Origin: Dryomyza anilis
Taxonomy: Eukaryota; Arthropoda; Insecta; Diptera; Dryomyzidae
Assembly (NCBI GenBank): GCA_951804985.1
Contig: OX638132.1
Span: 16,101,529 to 16,165,528, forward strand
Direction of reading: 5' to 3'
DNA: 64,000 nt
The notes beneath the pieces were generated by a model. That model was not told the origin of the DNA. It searched no databases and saw nothing but the letters and a program-made list of their open reading frames with translations. The position numbers and the translations under genes were made by a program. Within the stretch, counting starts at the first letter, position 1, and the number at the start of each line of letters is the position of its first letter. This document shows, one piece after another, positions 33,728-45,346 of the stretch.

Positions 33728-34318
33728 TTATAAAAGGATAAAAAACTAAAAAAAAAATTTGAAAAATGTAAATATTGGCGGACCACGCCTATATTTAAAA
33801 TTTTGAAAGGCTAATATTTCATAGATGTGATTTTAATAATTTACGGATCAAATTTCCACTATGAAAACCCGGGAAATAATGAAAAAAAAAAGTGGGCGGA
33901 TCACGCCCATTTTTGGACCACATATTTTTAGGTGAATTCGAACAATATCTTTTAAATTTTATACCTATACCTTGAATACTTTTTGAGTTATTAGTTCAGA
34001 AAGAGTTATATAAAAGTGACTTGTATGGGAGGTGGGCGTATCCGTTGACCGATTTGGCTCATTTTCAAACTTAATTCCTACTTTTGGCTAAAATATATTG
34101 AGACGAAATTTCATCGCATTCTGATCAGTATTTCTCAAGTTATTCTGTATTCGGACAGCAAGACGGACAGACAGACGGACATGGCTAAACGGAATCGGGT
34201 AGTGATGCTGATCAAGAATATATATACTTTTCCATACCGGACACGCCTCCTAAAGGGGCGTGACAATATATGCACAAAGTTAATATACCCTGTACCTCAT
34301 AGGTGTAGGATATAAAAT
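33728..34318 (+). mobile_element. DINE-1/mini-me-like element, divergent neighbour
   Basis: Contains GTGGGCGGATCACGCCCA, GGTGGGCGTATCCG, AAGACGGACAGACAGACGGAC-type repeats, the core TGCTGATCAAGAATATATA and CTTTTCCATACCGGACACG, ending CATAGGTGTAGGATATAAAA. It directly follows the previous element in the same direction; whether tandem copy or separate insertion is unclear. Confidence 0.75.
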
Positions 34319-34384
34319 TTGTCAAATTAGAAAAAATATTTCATAAATTTTCTTATTGAAGCAAAAATCTCAGACAAGACAAGT

Positions 34385-34760
34385 TAGTTGCGTAGCCTAA
34401 CGAGGAGAGCAGTGGACTTTAAGGTCGAAGTCAGGAGATCGATTCCCCAGCATATGACGACAAGAATTTTTAAATTATACAAAAATGGATTGGAAATGGA
34501 ATGAAATAAATAAGAAATGAAATAATACAGACGAATAAAATAAAATAGTTGGCATTCAATTGAAATGCACAATATTGGTTCAATTTTATTTTCTGGTATT
34601 GGGCCAAACCTTGATCCCAGTATTGCGCCCTAGTTATCATTCCAAGGTTTGACCAGACATGGGCCAACTTTTGCTATCGTACATGGCCCAGAGTTGAGTA
34701 CTATTGGCGCAAGTCTGGGCCAACATTGAGCCGATTGGTTTTTAGTACATGGGTCCTTAA
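34385..34760 (+). mobile_element. SINE2-like element with tRNA-like head, plus copy
   Basis: Head GCGTAGCCTAACGAGGAGAGC (A box-like) and GGAGATCGATTCCCC (B box-like) 40 nt later, an AT-rich linker, then a body rich in GGGCCAA (34592, 34672, 34719) ending ACATGGGTCCTTA. More diverged than the minus copy. Confidence 0.55.
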
Positions 34761-34976
34761 ACCTTTTGGAATATCGAATTCTCGAGTTTATGCGAGAGTT
34801 CTCATTTTTTATTTTTTCGTTCGACTCTGTTTCATAAATAATAATTCTCACCAGATAAAAGCATTCGTTGCTAAATCGATATTTTCGTGCGACAATTGTC
34901 GAATTTTAAAAATCTCACCGAACTCGAAAATAACTTATTTACATTTCATGCGAGAATCAGGAGAGTATTTTCGTAA

Positions 34977-35349
34977 CCCAGTATGCCATTCAATACGATA
35001 TCGTTACGAGATGAAGAAATCATACGATATCGGATCCGTTCTCGTAACGATATCGAACGTCAAATTGGACGTATATGGTAGGTAGATATCGAAACGTTTT
35101 GACGGAATTTTTCCGATACGAGAACTTTTTGGAAATCCGTTCGATATCGAAGAAAAAAATGATCAATTTTGGAAATTTGCTGCGAAAAATTATGCGATAT
35201 CGATTTGATAAATGTTTTATTATCGTATCTTGTCAAAGAATTTGAATGTACGAAAATTTGTATAAAATAGAATCCAGATCGAACTTTATAACGAAGTTAT
35301 TCGAGAAAGATTTGAGGCGTCGAAGGTTTCCGAGACATGGCAGACTGGG
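34977..35349. mobile_element. MITE family E (CCCAGT ends, CGATATCG-rich), copy 1
   Basis: 373 bp. CCCAGTATGCCAT at the left, ATGGCAGACTGGG at the right. The interior holds CGATATCG-type words and shares GAACGTCAAATTGGACGTAT and TATCGTATCTTGTCAAAGAA with the copy at 59996-60928. Non-coding. Related words extend left to about 34750. Confidence 0.85.
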
Positions 35350-35399
35350 AATTGTCCCCTGAAAATGTTTCGAACGAATAAAGAATTGGGTTCCTGGTT

Positions 35400-35520
35400 C
35401 TTAGATTTTTTTTAAATAGTCGTTCCGGTACAGATTATCGTTCCACACATTCCACACGGTTCACACGATTTCAATTACGTATCCAAAATCGAAACCGTTC
35501 CGGTTCTGGTTCAAAGGATA
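35400..35520 (+). repeat. GGTTCCGGTTC-type degenerate repeat
   Basis: TCGTTCCGGTACAG, GAAACCGTTCCGGTTCTGGT and similar words, as in 37960-38290 and (reversed) 55890-56285. Confidence 0.65.
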
Positions 35521-35523
35521 TTT

Positions 35524-35840
35524 TTGAACGATTTTTTTTTGGCATTTTGGCTCTCATGATAAAAAGAAACTGATTTATTTGTATATAGTACATAGTTTAA
35601 GCTAATGAGGAAATTTACTAACTTTTAATTATCGTTTCTTATTTTTAAAATATGCCCTATCAATCCAGTTTCCGTTAAAAATGTTTCATTTAAAATGCTT
35701 GTATATTTGACATACAAATTAATGAAAAATAGCTGTTTTTACCCGAATATTTCTCAAAAACGCTACGTAATAGGAAAAAACTGAGTATGTAATAAGAATA
35801 AGCATACTTTAGATATGAAGTAATGATATTTTCAGATTAC
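35524..35840 (+). repeat. TIR element C, internal fragment
   Basis: Matches 39495-39800: GTACATAGTTTAAGCTAATG, CAGTTTCCGTTAAAAATG, CTCAAAAACGCTACGTAATA, GCATACTTTAGATATGAAGT. Both termini are missing. Confidence 0.75.
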
Positions 35841-37658
35841 GGAAATTAGTATTAGAATCAATTAAAAGTTAGTAATTATATTTAGTACTTTTTATAGTTA
35901 GTTTGGACTATTCTCTAGATAAACATAAATCCATTTTTTGTTAATTATTAAATCCTAAAATCTTAAAATATTGTTGATTCTTTTGAAGCGACCTACCGCC
36001 TACAGTGATTTTTAGTGGCAACATAAATCTTCCGAACAAATATCGCACAAAGTAATGGTGCTAAAGTGCCAAACGAAAATTCAGAACATTGAATAATACA
36101 GTACATCCTAAAAATTTTAAGAAATTCTAGAGAATTCTAAAGTCCTAGACATATGCCGCTGCGTTTGGCACTTTAAGAACTGCGTGTAGTAAGTATACCG
36201 AGATTTCAAAACTAGTTGAAATCGTCTCCGAATAAACGATTCACTGGTAACGACGCCACGCACTCTTGCTGTGCACGTGACGAAGGTGCAGACAAAGTGC
36301 TCTCAACTGACGCACAAATCTGTCTACTGGACACAGCATGTATTCCATGTCCTTGCCGCATGTTCTTACGCCATCCTTCATCCGTTAGCATGAATTTTGT
36401 ACGTCCCTAATCTATATTTACTTTGTTTTAATAATTCAAAGATTTTGTCTAACATTTCTACAAATTACTACCTTCTCTCAGACCTTGTAGGTGGTTACCA
36501 CTGATCCACCCATGTGTCTGGTGGCACATCCTTCTGATAATGATCTTGCCATTTTCAAAGTACAGTTCTTTAAATTCATTTGTCAACATTTGTGGTTTGT
36601 TCTTTTTTTTCCAACTCAATATCATGTATCTCAAGACAATTCGCAATGATTCTTATAGATAATCTTCCTGTTGTGTGTCATGCAATATTCCTCTGTTCTG
36701 TATATTTCTGACAATCGTTCGTCCTTTCGGTTGCACTAAATTGTTTTCGAATTATTTGCAATTTGTTGGATTATGTTTGTCTTTGTTATCTGTATCGATT
36801 CTTTGAAAATAAAGAGATTTCGTGACTTGGTATCGTATTTCGTTCGGTAGCGGACCTATTTCCCTTTGGATCTATTTGCCTTTTCGCTGCCCCGCAGTTG
36901 GGATGTAACATTATTGTTTGTTCATTTTTGGCGAATTCTCATTTGCAAATTATTGTCTAGAATTACATTGAAAAATGTGCCAAATCTGTGGTCAGTATAT
37001 CGAAGATTACAAAATGGCATTTGTTTGATTTAGGGCTAAATTGTCTTAAATGTCTGGTAATACCTGATTTTGTGTGATCATTTCAATAGTCTTTCGGTAA
37101 TCAATACTGGTCTTACGATTTTATCTACAGATATATTTCTTGGATTTTGAAAAAAATAATTTAGCTTCAACTATTTCTTGTGATTTGTTTTTCTTAAAAA
37201 AATCTGTTTGTTTCTTCTAAGTTTAGGCAGAATAATGCGGTTTCAGGTTACAGATCAGAACTGGTACAGTTTCCTCTTTTAGTCGACTAGTTAATATTGT
37301 AATATTTAGACTTTGTAACATGTTTGTCTTAAGGCATCGATTCATCGATTCAAAAATGCCTCCCCAAAAATCAAATTTTGTATGAAAAATAATACTCAAA
37401 ACAATTTTTTTTTGGATTTGAAAAATCATAAGCAGCATCAGCGATACTTGGGACTTTTTTATAACGTTTTTAAACTTTTTCTAATATTTTAAATAGCATT
37501 GGCAAATTATGGCTTGTCTCTGTACGTTTCATTAATGATATTAATAGTTGAGAAGTCATCATCATAGATATAATAAGGACATATCTATGATGGTATAATG
37601 TGTATGACCATTCAAAAAAAAAGGATTCTTTAGGAAAACCTTGTAGAAACCTTGTATA
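35841..37658. other. Unassigned; weak coding-like block on the minus strand
   Basis: 36200-36420 is GC-richer and single copy. From 37440 down to 36460 the minus strand shows successive short frames with ordinary amino acid use ('TKFDFWGGIFES', 'THNRKIIYKNHCEL', 'HQTHGWISGNHLQGLREG'). 'FWGGIFES' is faintly like the GG.WE block of retroelement integrases, but the rest does not confirm it. Could be a decayed retroelement; identity not established. Confidence 0.3.
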
Positions 37659-37666
37659 CTTTGAAG

Positions 37667-38481
37667 TAGAGATGGGAGCGTGCCATGCTTTTTTCGTGTC
37701 ACGCCCGTACAAGTCTCAGTGTGTGCTAGTTGCTCTCGTGCCCGTGCGTGTCCGTGCCTCCAAAACCAGGCACACGCCCATTAAAATGTTTTTTTTTTAT
37801 AGTTTCTACCCCAATTTAAAAAAACCCTTACTTTCAGCTTCAGAAAATCAAAATTTCGTGGTATTTTAACCTTTTCTAAAAAAAACTGTTGTTTTAGTTT
37901 TACTTATGGATTTAAGAGAATAAAACGGTATCATTCTTATTTTTTGAATTATTTATTACTGGGACTAAAACCTATTGGAATATCGGTTCCGGTTCGGGTT
38001 GCATTTTTTAAATTGTCCGGTTTCAACCAACAAATTAAATGGGTTTCGATTTCGGTTCCATACATTTTTAATACCGGTTCCGATTCCGGTTCTTTGCGTT
38101 CCCTCACAGGGACTATAATATCTGTTCCGGTTCTGGTTCCCATAATTTTTAAAATAGCGGTACCGATTCCAACCAGAATAAAGTATATATGTTCCGATTC
38201 AGGTTCCGGTTCAACACATTTTTAATAACGATTCTGGTTACAAAATTTATAAACGGTTCCGGTATATTTTTCACGTTTCGCTTGCTTTTTCATGATTTTC
38301 CGTGCTTTTTTTGTGTTTGTCGTGTTTTTCCGTGTTTCTTCGTGTCTTTTAAAATCCCGTATTTTATCGTGCTTCTCGTGAGTTCCTTTAAATTTACTCG
38401 TCGGGCTCGTGCTCGTGCGTGCCACCTATCGGCGTGCCGTGCGTGTCCGTGCCATCAAAAACAGGCACGCGCCCATCTCTA
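37667..38481. mobile_element. hAT-like non-autonomous element, 815 bp
   Basis: Perfect 10-bp inverted ends, TAGAGATGGG...CCCATCTCTA, extended as GCGTGCC. Flanked by CTTTGAAG (37659-37666) and CTTTGAAA (38482-38489), a 7-of-8 match to an 8-bp target duplication, the hAT signature. The left arm has GTGCGTGTCCGTGCCTCC and the right arm GTGCGTGTCCGTGCCATC. Between them is a GGTTCCGGTTC-type array (37960-38290). No transposase. Confidence 0.9.
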
Positions 38482-38639
38482 CTTTGAAATGACAATGGCC
38501 AAGACAAAATTTTTAATATTTTTCTGAAATAGTTGAGGCATATTTTCAGCAAACACACAAGTAATTGCTACGTTTAGGGGATATTTTGTCTAGGACTATC
38601 ATAGGAGTCCTAGTCAAAATATTTGGCAACTCTGATGAG

Positions 38640-39230
<591 letters not shown>

Positions 39231-39253
39231 TTTGTGGAATTATTAAGACAGAT

Positions 39254-40309
39254 TACACTATACAAAAAAATGCTTGCTATGGACTTCCCATACATAAATT
39301 CTATATAATTTGCCGTTGCTGATTTTTACTGTATACTCAGTTTTTTTATAGAACGTAACGTTTTTAAGAAAATTGCTCTAAAATTGTCAGGCCCTTTTCA
39401 GACTTTTTTTAGATTTAAAAAATACGGACCCTGACACAACCAGTTTTTTCAAAAACTGTAAATGCAGTAAATATTGATTTTTTGGACTATTTTTGAACGA
39501 TTTTTTTAGCATTTTGGATGTAATGATAAATAAGAAAATGATTTGTGGTTATGTAGTACATAGTTTAAGCTGACGATGAAAATTACTAACTTTTTTGTAA
39601 CGGTTGTCCTTTTTTAAATATGCGCAATCAACCCAGTTTCCGTTAAGAACTGTTTAAATTTAAAATGCTTGTATATTTTACATACAAATTACGAAAAATT
39701 GTCGTTTTTACCTGAATTTTTCTCAAAAACGCTACGTCATAGGAGAAAAGTGAGTATGCAATAATAATAAGCATACTTTAAATATTAAGTAGTGATATTT
39801 TCAGATTTCGGGCATTTTTTAAAAATTGATTACATAAATGTGTATCAAAATTAAGTTATCATGGCAAATTTTAAAAATTGGGTCATTGGAAAAAAATTAA
39901 TATTTTTGTTAGTTACTTTGGCTTATGCTTAACATAAATTACATAAATCATTTTTTGTAAATTATTAAATACTCAAATGATAAAATAAAAATTTCGAAAA
40001 TAATCAAAATTTTTCGTGTTTAGATCCAATTATCTTATTGGAATATTAGCATTCCTAAATATATTAAAATTAGACTAGACAATTTGTAGAAAAATTGCGT
40101 TTAAGTTTTTGTTGTTAAACTATTTTTCGATAGAACCATAATTTTTATTTTAAGTAGTGAGTGAGAATGGCTTAAAAATACTTTTGAAATTTTCTCAAAA
40201 ACGTTACGTAATCGAAAAAAACTGAGTATGCAGTCATACTCAGCACCAGCGAATTATACAGAATTGATGTATGGGATGTCCATGGCAAAAGTCGTATTGT
40301 GTAGTGTTA
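39254..40309. mobile_element. TIR element C, full-length copy (about 1.05 kb)
   Basis: Left end TACACTATAC...GCTATGGACTTCCCATACAT; right end GTATGGGATGTCCATGGC...GTGTAGTGTTA, inverse over about 65 bp. Interior words as listed for 13441-13940 and 35524-35840. No open frame of transposase size, so non-autonomous or decayed. Target duplication not clear. Confidence 0.8.
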
Positions 40310-41981
40310 CCGGTATGTTTTGGGTAAGAGAGGAAGTAGCTTTTGATAAAAACCCCGTTCTTGTCTGCTTAAAATCCAAAAAAAAAGTTTCTAAACTGCG
40401 CTGTGTCTCCCAATATTATTTTTCTTATGCAGTTATAACAGAATTAGAAATAAATTGATATAGAAAATCGATACCTATAATAGCGATACGATATAATAGC
40501 AAGTACTGGTACAGTTCTCTTTTTGACTCAAAAATTTCTCTCGTAAATCTATAACTAGATTTACAAGAGAACATTTTGTATTAATAATGTTTACATCCTG
40601 AATACGAAGGATCTAAAATTTTTTTAAACTGGAGTTTTATAAAATATTTTCGGTAAATTCCATAGATACCAAAAATAAAACAAAAGTCTTTAAAACCTTT
40701 GCAAAAACAATTTTGTATTTTATTATCTTACCCAACAATTCTAAACATTTCATAATGAAAACCTTCAATCATCGACTACTGCTGCTTAATGTACCCCTTA
40801 AACCGCAATTTGAAGGTTATTAAAAGACCACAAGCTATGCTAGAAATGTTGATGATCTAGGATCAAACAAAAACAAGATCAAAAAACAACAAACAGCAGC
40901 CAGCAATCAAAGCCAAAGAAAGGATGATCTGTCTTCAAAACCGCTGCGCATTGGAGCGAAAACCTCGGCTACTATCAAATTGACTGAAGATCATCATGCA
41001 ATAAAGTCGTTCAAGGTAACAAAGAAAAGGGAAAATATAGAAAAACCAAAAAAAAAAAAAAAACAACAAGAATTAAAATTTTGCGCTGCTCTGCTAAATG
41101 TTTTGTCCTCGCATGCTCGTCTTTGCTTGACAACGCACAAAGGCATCACGTCACACGTCGCACGGCTCCCTCGACATTTTGGTACTCTATAAGCGTTGCG
41201 AATTCAGCAGATGAATGCGTCCGAATGCGCAGGCGGATCCTGTCGGATGCGTTAATAATGATGTCTTCTGCGTCTTTATTTCATTGTTCGTCTTGTATTT
41301 AAAAAGTTATTTATTTCATATTGCAACTCAGTGGTTGGTAGCAACCGTTTTTATGCATGCTGCACAGAAGTCAGATGTTTGTCTTCTTTAGGTTCGGGAT
41401 ATTCGTTCGGCCGTATGTCGTGGCCTTTGTTTGTTGCCTTTTGGCGTTATCGGCAACACGCATCATGCATTTAAGAGGCAGATAATCCTAGAGATCAGTC
41501 GAAAATTGAGAGCTCTATTTTTGGTTTTCTATAGATTTTTTGATGCAATGTGGAGCTGTCAGTAGTTCATCATAATTACATGGATAATAATGCATAATAA
41601 TGATGTTGCATTTTCGATCATTTTGTACTAAGCTCGATCCAGATAGTGTTTAATTTAAATCCTGCATTTTCGATCTGGCTCTAATTTAGCAACCTTCGCA
41701 GGTGTTTGGTAGTTCTTCCGCCTTCATTTTAGGAATAGTCGAGTTTTTGCTGTTTACACCCAACTGTAAAAATAATTAAGCAATCTGCACGTAGAAAAAA
41801 AACTTCTTAAATTGTAGAAGAATAGTAAAGTTTATGTAAAGATCATAATAAATACCACAATAATATTAACAAATTGATTTTCTTTATTATAACAAAATAA
41901 AAAAAACAGGATTTAAAGTACCTAGCTATTACTAACTAACAAAAACATGAAAACACGAACAAGAAATATTCTTCTGCATTG
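40310..41981. other. Unassigned; single-copy island 40.8-41.5 kb
   Basis: 40310-40730 is AT-rich. 40815-41192 has a plus-strand frame open from a TAA near 40815 through 'RKDDLSSKPLRIGAKTSAT' to 'HVARLPRHFGTL', the first ATG at 40980. A donor-like AAGGTAACA lies at 41013 and a poly-A run crosses it. No domain is recognised. 41490-41980 shows nothing. Confidence 0.35.
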
Positions 41982-42718
41982 AAAAAAACAGTCGATGTAC
42001 ACAGAAAAAAAAATACTTCAATATGATGAATTTATTCATAAATATTATGAATTTTTTCACCAACTACCAGATTCATCATATTGATACCACCGTTCATTAA
42101 ATGACATATTAATGAAAGCATTCATTATATATATGAACAAAATATTCAATACAATGAATTTGAATTGTCATATTGATGAATTTGTTCATAATGTTTTTTC
42201 AAAAAAAAACATTTTTTCGAAAAAAAAATGAACGAAAAAAAAATATTTTGATAGAAATTTGGTTTAATGAACAGCATTCTTCAATATGATGAACATGTAT
42301 GTTGTATTTTATATTTTTGTTCATTAATATAATCAAATGTATTCTTCACATACAATTCATAATATTGAAGAACACTTTTTCGACAGTTACCAAACGTTCT
42401 TCATATTTATGATAGCATTCATAACAATAATGGCGTTAGTCATTAATATAATGAAGGGTTCTTCAATACAATGAATCATGGTTTGAAAAACGGAATTCAT
42501 TAATATGATGTACATTTTTTTTCTGTGTATATATAGCAACCGATATTAATTTCATTCATTAATCAATGCAGCGATGAAATGCACTAATTTAATGAAAACC
42601 TTTGCTATTCTTCGTTAAATCAGCAATTCCGTTTGTTGATATGAATATTTGTACGTCAATGCAGCAAATTAATTAGTCGGCGCAATTTCAGCAATTATAT
42701 TAGCTAAAGCTGCTGATG
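41982..42718. mobile_element. Fold-back MITE family A, copy split by a family B MITE
   Basis: Left terminus GAAAAAAACAGTCGATGTA (to 41999), then the B element, then ATATAGCAACCGATATTAAT onward to AGCAATTATATTAGCTAAAG. Joining the two sides restores the family A terminus (compare 23891 and 45014). The right arm is missing. Confidence 0.88.
42000..42527. mobile_element. MITE family B, complete copy (528 bp)
   Basis: Ends CACAGAAAAAAAAATAC and GTACATTTTTTTTCTGTG are inverse, flanked by TA on both sides (41998-41999 and 42528-42529). It contains CACCAACTACCAGATTCATC. TA duplication and short ends suggest mobilisation by a Tc1/mariner-type transposase. Confidence 0.88.
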
Positions 42719-42740
42719 CCACGAAATGAAAAATACACTA

Positions 42741-43402
42741 ATAGCCCTATTCTAACGAGCAATGACAATGACAAAGCAATGACTAAAATGAGATGAGTGA
42801 CAATTGTCACGAAATGGTATTCTAGCAGCAAAGTAACAATAAAAACAATGACAATTGTTATGAAATTTGTCACCACCTAAAGAGGAGATGACAAGGAGTT
42901 TATTTTTTAAAATATATGTTTTTTTACTAGTTTTTAGTTATGCACTTTATTGAAAACCACTATATCTTCACTTTGAAATGCAAATATATCAACGGATTTT
43001 TGTCGCGGTTCGGTTTTCTGCGACTTTCAGATGGAAAACTCAGTCTAATGTATTTGGAATTGAAATTTGTTTTACCCAATTGTAATTATATTTTCGACTT
43101 GCAGAAACGACCGAAACTCACTATTAACATAATGCACGTCTCGTAAATCACTTTTGTTGCAAATAGTGTGAAAATATCACGTGAAATATGTTCGAATATT
43201 TAAATTTAAAAATTGTTTACATTTGAATTTTAATTTTTTGACAGTTAATATTGAAAAAAGCCTTTCACCACTGAGTTGAGTTTCAATTTGTCACGTTTAA
43301 AGTAGAATACAGTAACAATTATTTATAACATGGGCATTACACGGTGAATGACAACATTTCAATGACTAGACTTTGTCATGAAAATGCCAGAATACGGCTA
43401 TA
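42741..43402. mobile_element. TIR element F (ATAGCC ends, CAATGACAA-rich)
   Basis: Left ATAGCCCTATTCTAACGAGC and right complement ATAGCCGTATTCTGGCATTT. Subterminal GACAATGACAAAGCAATGAC faces TGACTAGACTTTGTCATG. A 68-codon frame (42940-43146) inside has no domain. Confidence 0.7.
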
Positions 43403-45013
43403 AGATTCTATATTTTGTCAGTATTTATATAAAGTAGACGAAAGACGAAAAAACTATAGACAAGTAAAGTTGTTTAATAATAAAATATATATATAAAAGA
43501 AACGATTTATATAGAGGTAATTCAATAAAATTATAATATAAAAATCAAAATAAAATTGGTCAATACTTTTTTAACAAACATGAATATAAAATTTTAAAGC
43601 AAGAAAAATAAACGCCATTACTTTCTGTATAACCACGAAATAACTTCTGCAACACAAGTACATTGTTCTTGATTACATTTTAGATAGTCAAGCAGTTTTG
43701 TTTCGTATTATCAAGAAGTTTTTCGTTTAGTTCGAAATGACAACATATGCTTCCTGATTACTGCTGGACTTGAGACGTTTCTTTTTTTACCCAAGTATTC
43801 TAAAATGTTTCAGTACTGATAACATTTACAGTTATACTCGGGAATAGTTAAAATTTCAATGAACATTTATAAATACAGCAAATGCATCTGCGTCTCATTA
43901 ACTCAAATTTATGACTAGGTAAATAGAACTAACTAAGATAATACAAAAACCACAAGTTAGATAATTTACGATCGCACAAAGAATATACAAAAATAGTTTA
44001 TTTATGGCAGTCCAAAAGTGCACATAAAACAATTATGTATCCTTGGACGCAGGATAATGCTTTATAGTCTGAACTATAAAAATCAATAAAACGATTTTGA
44101 CGAAAGTGATGCCGTCATCGGTCATGGCAATATTTTTTATTGGGCAGAACGATCTCACACGTACTAAGTGTGCGTACGAACAGATGCCAAAACAAAGTAT
44201 CTAAAACTTAAATTTAAAATATATTTTTATTGCTGGCTGCTGCTGCTGTTGCGCACAATTAAGTTGCAAATTCTGTTAATTTTGTCTAGATAAATATAAT
44301 AAAGCTATAAAATTAGTAGTAGACAGACGCCAAGTCCAAGAAAAAAATAAAGTATCGCTAAGATACCTTACGTGTGTGTGTTTGTTGTCTCCAGTAGATA
44401 CGCGCGCATCTGCCGTTTTGCTGCGACTTTTATGACACAAGGAATGCGATAAATATTTTTGATGTACATTTATTTTTAATTTTCAGTTTTTTTTTCTGGT
44501 TTTAAACTAAACAAACTGCAAGACTCTGTTTATTTAGATTTTATTGCGAGTTTCTTCTATCTTATCGGTTGTTATCTGCAAACTGCGTTTGTTGTTGCTC
44601 TTGTTATTTAAGCTGAACTTAACCTCGTTTTTCTTGGAACGTAGCACGCGCCAAAAATATACTTTATTTTATTGATTTATTATTAAATTAATGCATTTTT
44701 ATTAGTATTTTTTTTTTGTGACTGATATTTTTTATGAAGGGTCGTTTTGCAGATACTTTGGTTTATTTGTGTTGTGATCATTCAGGAAATGAGGGGACTT
44801 TTTATTTATTTTATAAATTTAGGTTTAATAATTTGTAATTCCCAAAACCACAGCGTATGTTATATGTTTACCACAGAGATTTGTATAAGTATTTCTTACA
44901 TAATTGAACTATTTTTACATTTTGAACACCATATCGGTGATTAAGGTGGAAACTAATAATGCAGTTGGATATATTGATAAATGGCTTAGATATGTAACAT
45001 ATGTGCATTACCA
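43403..45013. other. Unassigned; intron-like single-copy stretch
   Basis: 43403-44200 is AT-rich. 44225-44660 is GC-richer with GCTGGCTGCTGCTGCTGTTG and ACGTGTGTGTGTTTGTTGTC. No exon, RNA or repeat family recognised. Confidence 0.35.
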
Positions 45014-45185
45014 CACAGAAAAAAATAATCGACGTAAATATAGCAACAGATATTAATTGCATTCATTAATCAATCCAGCAATGAAATACACTAATTTAAT
45101 GAAAATATTTGCTATTCGTCGTTTAATCAACAATTCCGGTTGCAAATATGAATTGCTATATTTACGTCGATTATTTTTTTCTGTG
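45014..45185. mobile_element. Fold-back MITE family A, short copy (172 bp)
   Basis: CACAGAAAAAAATAATCGAC at the left and GTCGATTATTTTTTTCTGTG at the right are exact inverse. The centre lost the CGTCAA(C/T)GCAGCAAATTA block present in other copies. Cleanest terminus of the family. Confidence 0.93.
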
Positions 45186-45346
45186 CAGCAAAATGTCAAC
45201 CATGGCCGAAAAATCACAATGCTTAAATCTCTCGAAATAACGATGGATTTGGAATCTTTAATATGTGAATCTAAATATCTGAAAATAAAATTCTATTCCG
45301 TTGACTATAATGTATAAAAAAATACACATAATAGTACGTTTCTATA

